NCBI GenBank assembly: GCA_046760705.1
Contig: JBHIER010000132.1
Coordinates: 1-8,015 of the forward strand
Direction: 5' to 3'
Length of the DNA: 8,015 bases
Origin: JBHIER01 sp046760705 [NCBI: bacterium]
GTDB taxonomy: Bacteria; JBHIER01; G020348925
Below are positions 5,735 through 8,015 of this stretch, one piece after another. Each line of letters starts with the position of its first letter. The stretch's first letter is position 1. The translations under genes and the position numbers were made by a program. Under the pieces are notes generated by a model, which was not told the origin of the DNA, did not search any database, and worked only from the letters and a program-made list of their open reading frames with translations.

Positions 5735-6460
5735 ATGGTTGAGTCCTCTTCCGGATATAAGGTCCGGCTGGACAATTTCGAGGGGCCGTTGGATCTGCTG
5801 CTCTTTTTGATCAAGCAGCAGGAGATCAACATATACGATATTCCCATGGCCACTATTACGAGGCAGTATCTCGAGTATATTGAGCTCATGCAGTTGCTCG
5901 ATCTTGAGGTGGCAGGGGAATATCTGGTCATGGTTGCCACGTTGCTCCATATTAAGTCGAGGATGCTCCTCCCTCAGGAGGTTGTGGAGGAGGGTGGGGA
6001 GGCTGAGGATCCCAGAGAGGAGTTGGTTCGGAGGCTCCTGGAGTACGAGCAGTTTAAGGAGGTGGCCACATCCCTCTCCGAAAGGGAAGAGAACCAACGG
6101 TTGGTGTTTCTGCGTTCGTCACCCCCTTTTGAAGCGGAGGGAGATGGTGTTGAACTCCTGCAGAAGGTAACCCTCTTTGATCTGATGGCGGCTTTTCGCC
6201 AGGCCTTGGAAAGAAGGCCCGAAGAGTCCTTTTATGCCATCGAAAGGACCACCATCACCGTGGAGGAGAGGGTTCAGGAGATTTCAGCCCGTCTGATCCG
6301 TGAGGGGAAGATACTCTTTTGGGATTTGCTCGCCCCCGATTTTACGCGGGCTGCTTTGGTGGTGACATTTATCGCCCTGTTGGAGATGATCAGAAGAAGG
6401 AGCGTCATCGTCAGACAGACAAGGCTCTTCGGTGATATCTGGATTTACCGGGCAGAGTGA
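5735..6460 (+). CDS. scpA: Segregation and condensation protein A (kleisin subunit of SMC-ScpAB)
   Basis: ScpA bridges the head and neck of the SMC dimer and, with ScpB, forms the bacterial condensin that organises and separates chromosomes. The 241-residue protein has the family N-terminus with FEGPLDLLL (15-23), followed by the helical SMC-neck-binding region. LLHIKSRMLLP (70-80) is a typical ScpA segment. An acidic linker rich in Glu follows (about 82-100). The C-terminal winged helix for binding the SMC cap includes TFIALLEMIRRR (211-222) and ends in GDIWIYRAE. The length is normal. The ATG at 5735 has a good ribosome site 5 bases upstream. The scpA stop is immediately followed by scpB, as in most genomes. 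No smc gene is in the window; it would be expected elsewhere on the chromosome. Confidence 0.95.
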   Translation: MVESSSGYKVRLDNFEGPLDLLLFLIKQQEINIYDIPMATITRQYLEYIELMQLLDLEVAGEYLVMVATLLHIKSRMLLPQEVVEEGGEAEDPREELVRRLLEYEQFKEVATSLSEREENQRLVFLRSSPPFEAEGDGVELLQKVTLFDLMAAFRQALERRPEESFYAIERTTITVEERVQEISARLIREGKILFWDLLAPDFTRAALVVTFIALLEMIRRRSVIVRQTRLFGDIWIYRAE

Positions 6461-6466
6461 GTGGTC

Positions 6467-7063
6467 ATGGAGACTCGGCAGATCAAACCGATCATAGAAG
6501 CTCTGCTTTTTGCTTCAGACTCACCCGTTTCGATAGAGAGGATGCGATCGATCGTAGAGGGAGTGGGTGCGCGGCAGATTGAGGAGATAATAGACCAGTT
6601 AAACGACGAGTACGAGCGGAAAGAGAGGTGTTTTCACATCATTGAGGTGGCGGGTGGGTATCAATTTGCCACCCACCCTCAATACGCCCCATGGATTAAG
6701 AGGCTCTATCGAGGAAGGCGATTGCCGCGCCTTTCTCCGGCGGCCCTGGAGACTTTGGCCATCGTTGCTTTCAAGTATCCTATCATCCGGGCCGAGATCG
6801 AGGCGATCCGAGGGGTGAATGTTGAAGGGGTGCTCAAGACGCTCCTGGAGCGAAACCTCATCACCGTCGTGGGAAGGGAAGAGAGCCCGGGCAGACCGCT
6901 ATTGTACGCCACGACCCAGGAATTTTTGATCTACTTCGGTCTCAATTCGATTTCGGATCTTCCGAAGCCGAAAGAGCTGGAGGAACTGTTGGGCCGGGAG
7001 CAGGATTCGATCGGTCGGAAGCAGGTGGCCCCAGGCCCAGAAGAGCTCTATGCGTCTCAATAG
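6467..7063 (+). CDS. scpB: Segregation and condensation protein B (kite subunit of SMC-ScpAB)
   Basis: ScpB dimerises and binds the ScpA linker, completing the SMC condensin. The protein is 198 residues from the ATG at 6467; a GTG at 6461, directly after the scpA stop, would add two residues. Two winged-helix domains are recognisable. The first includes IEALLFASDSPVSIERM near the N-terminus. The second starts around residue 85 with RLPRLSPAALETLAIVAFKY, a hallmark of ScpB, and runs through a GVNVEGVLKTLLERNLI helix pair to GRPLLYATTQEFLIYFGL (about 143-160). The acidic tail after KPKELEELLG is variable in the family. The 3' end overlaps rluB by 14 bases in another frame, so the two are probably translated together. 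The Shine-Dalgarno signal is weak, consistent with coupling to scpA. Confidence 0.95.
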   Translation: METRQIKPIIEALLFASDSPVSIERMRSIVEGVGARQIEEIIDQLNDEYERKERCFHIIEVAGGYQFATHPQYAPWIKRLYRGRRLPRLSPAALETLAIVAFKYPIIRAEIEAIRGVNVEGVLKTLLERNLITVVGREESPGRPLLYATTQEFLIYFGLNSISDLPKPKELEELLGREQDSIGRKQVAPGPEELYASQ

Positions 7064-7769
7064 ATTTTTGGCCTCTCTGGGTGTGGGTGCCAGAAGGAAG
7101 TGCGACGAGCTCATCCGGCAAGGCCGGGTGAAGGTCAACGGTCGCTCCGTCATGGAGCCCTGGTTTCAGGTGGAGAAGGGACGGGATGCCGTTGAGGTCG
7201 ACGGGGAGTACGTAGGGGCAAGGGTGAAGTTGGTCCACATTCTGTTGAACAAGCCGGCCGGCTATGTGGTCACGGCCGCCGATCCTCAAAACAGGCCGAC
7301 CGTTTTCGATTTGATTGGGTGTGTTGAGCAGAGGGTTTTTCCCGTTGGGCGCCTCGACTTGGACGTCGAGGGCCTTCTCCTTCTGACCAACGACGGCGAT
7401 CTGAGCTACAGGTTGACCCACCCCCGTTTTGAGGTCGAAAAAGTGTACCGTGTGCTCGTCACAGGCAAACCCGACCGGCGGGCGCTCCGTTCGATGCAGA
7501 CGGGCCTTCAATTGGAGGACGGTCCCACAGCTCCGACGGAGGTAAGAGTTGTCAGAGGCGACGGGAAAACGACACTCTTAGAGTTGAGAATGCACGAGGG
7601 GCGGAAGAGGCAGATCAAGCGAATGTGCAAGGCCCTCGGCCATCCTGTGATCAAGTTGGTCAGAATCGCTTTTGCCGGCCTCAGTATCAACGGCCTGCAC
7701 GTTGGTGAATGGCGATATCTCACTTCAGCGGAGGTCGGCCGGCTCAACAAGTGCGTCGGGCTCCCCTGA
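7050..7769 (+). CDS. rluB: 23S rRNA pseudouridine synthase B-type (RsuA/RluB family)
   Basis: Enzymes of this family turn a uridine in rRNA into pseudouridine; RluB acts on U2605 of E. coli 23S rRNA. The 239-residue protein starts with an S4 RNA-binding domain ([20 protein letters not shown], then GRVKVNG, about 2-60). The catalytic domain has GRLDLDVEG with the catalytic aspartate at 103, [10 protein letters not shown] (108-117), KVYRVLV (131-137) and [10 protein letters not shown] (183-192), all typical of the RsuA/RluB/RluE/RluF group. Assignment to RluB over RsuA rests on the neighbours: scpB-rluB is a very common pair and cmk follows. The start overlaps scpB by 14 bases. A shorter tail than E. 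coli RluB fits most homologues outside gammaproteobacteria. The exact target base cannot be read from the sequence. Confidence 0.92.
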   Translation: MRLNRFLASLGVGARRKCDELIRQGRVKVNGRSVMEPWFQVEKGRDAVEVDGEYVGARVKLVHILLNKPAGYVVTAADPQNRPTVFDLIGCVEQRVFPVGRLDLDVEGLLLLTNDGDLSYRLTHPRFEVEKVYRVLVTGKPDRRALRSMQTGLQLEDGPTAPTEVRVVRGDGKTTLLELRMHEGRKRQIKRMCKALGHPVIKLVRIAFAGLSINGLHVGEWRYLTSAEVGRLNKCVGLP

Positions 7770-7782
7770 GGCCATCGGGCGG

Positions 7783-8015
7783 ATGAGGAAGCCCATCATC
7801 GCCATAGATGGAACGGCCGCCTCGGGAAAGAGCACTACGGCCCAAAGGGTTGCCGAACATTTTCGTTACCTTTACGTCGATACAGGAGCCATGTATCGGG
7901 CGGTGACCTTGAAAGCTTTAGAGGAGGGTATCGATATTACTGACACTTTGGCCTTATCCAACATGGTGGAGGCCATCGACATCACCTTTAGACAGAAGGA
8001 TGGGGCTGTCCGAAT
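7783..8015 (+). CDS. cmk: Cytidylate kinase, 3' partial
   Basis: Cmk transfers phosphate from ATP to CMP and dCMP, feeding RNA and DNA precursor pools. The window ends after 77 full codons, about a third of the usual 220 or so residues. The N-terminus [16 protein letters not shown] holds the P-loop GTAASGKST (10-18), followed by [19 protein letters not shown], the nucleotide-monophosphate-binding signature of the family. The Thr in place of the more common Pro after the first Gly is also found in other Cmk proteins. The ATG at 7783 is 13 bases after the rluB stop, so the gene is probably in the scpA-scpB-rluB operon. In related genomes cmk is often followed by ispH or rpsA, which would lie beyond the window. 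The Shine-Dalgarno signal is weak (GAGG at 7768-7771). Confidence 0.95.
   Translation, partial: MRKPIIAIDGTAASGKSTTAQRVAEHFRYLYVDTGAMYRAVTLKALEEGIDITDTLALSNMVEAIDITFRQKDGAVR

Noticed and set aside
1-8015. CRISPR array, insertion sequence, phage or defence island
   Set aside because: No spaced direct repeats of CRISPR length, no transposase or phage gene; all genes except the HNH are standard housekeeping genes.

Overview
This window is a run of core bacterial housekeeping genes, all on the + strand. By eye the DNA is moderately GC-rich. The gene content is free-living bacterial: a PHP-type protein C-terminus, purF, mutL, miaA, tRNA-Gly(CCC), an HNH nuclease gene, scpA, scpB, an rluB-type pseudouridine synthase and the start of cmk. 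Clues to the lineage are an Fe-S type PurF with a propeptide, a MutL that carries the endonuclease motif, the chain scpA-scpB-rluB-cmk, and short repeats of the CCACAGAG and ATTCCGGC/GCCGGAAT kinds between genes. Together they suggest an uncultured anaerobe related to Desulfobacterota (former Deltaproteobacteria). That placement is inference from gene order and style, not a sequence search.

Layout. Bases 1-273 are the 3' end of a gene that starts before the window, probably a PHP-domain (CehA/McbA-like) metallohydrolase. It overlaps purF (263-1684) by 11 bases. After 81 bases comes mutL (1766-3538), then a repeat-bearing gap of 170 bases, then miaA (3709-4677). The miaA stop codon lies inside an 8-base-period repeat array, and an inverted partner array sits about 45 bases downstream. 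A clear sigma70-type promoter then drives a tRNA-Gly gene (4813-4888, CCA encoded). A second clear promoter, with a perfect palindrome in its spacer, precedes a stand-alone HNH endonuclease gene (5084-5587). After another gap carrying a copy of the CCACAGA-type repeat comes a tightly packed set: scpA (5735-6460), scpB (6467-7063), rluB (7050-7769) and cmk (from 7783, cut off by the window end).

How the genes work together. PurF makes the first committed purine intermediate. MutL and MiaA act in mismatch repair and tRNA A37 modification, and mutL-miaA is a widely conserved pair. ScpA and ScpB are the kleisin and kite subunits of the SMC condensin. RluB modifies 23S rRNA, and Cmk phosphorylates CMP/dCMP. 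The last four look like one transcript.

I found no convincing new multi-gene system. The parts most worth a second look are non-coding: the inverted pair of octamer arrays at the miaA end, the palindrome inside the HNH promoter, and the dispersed repeats right after gene ends.
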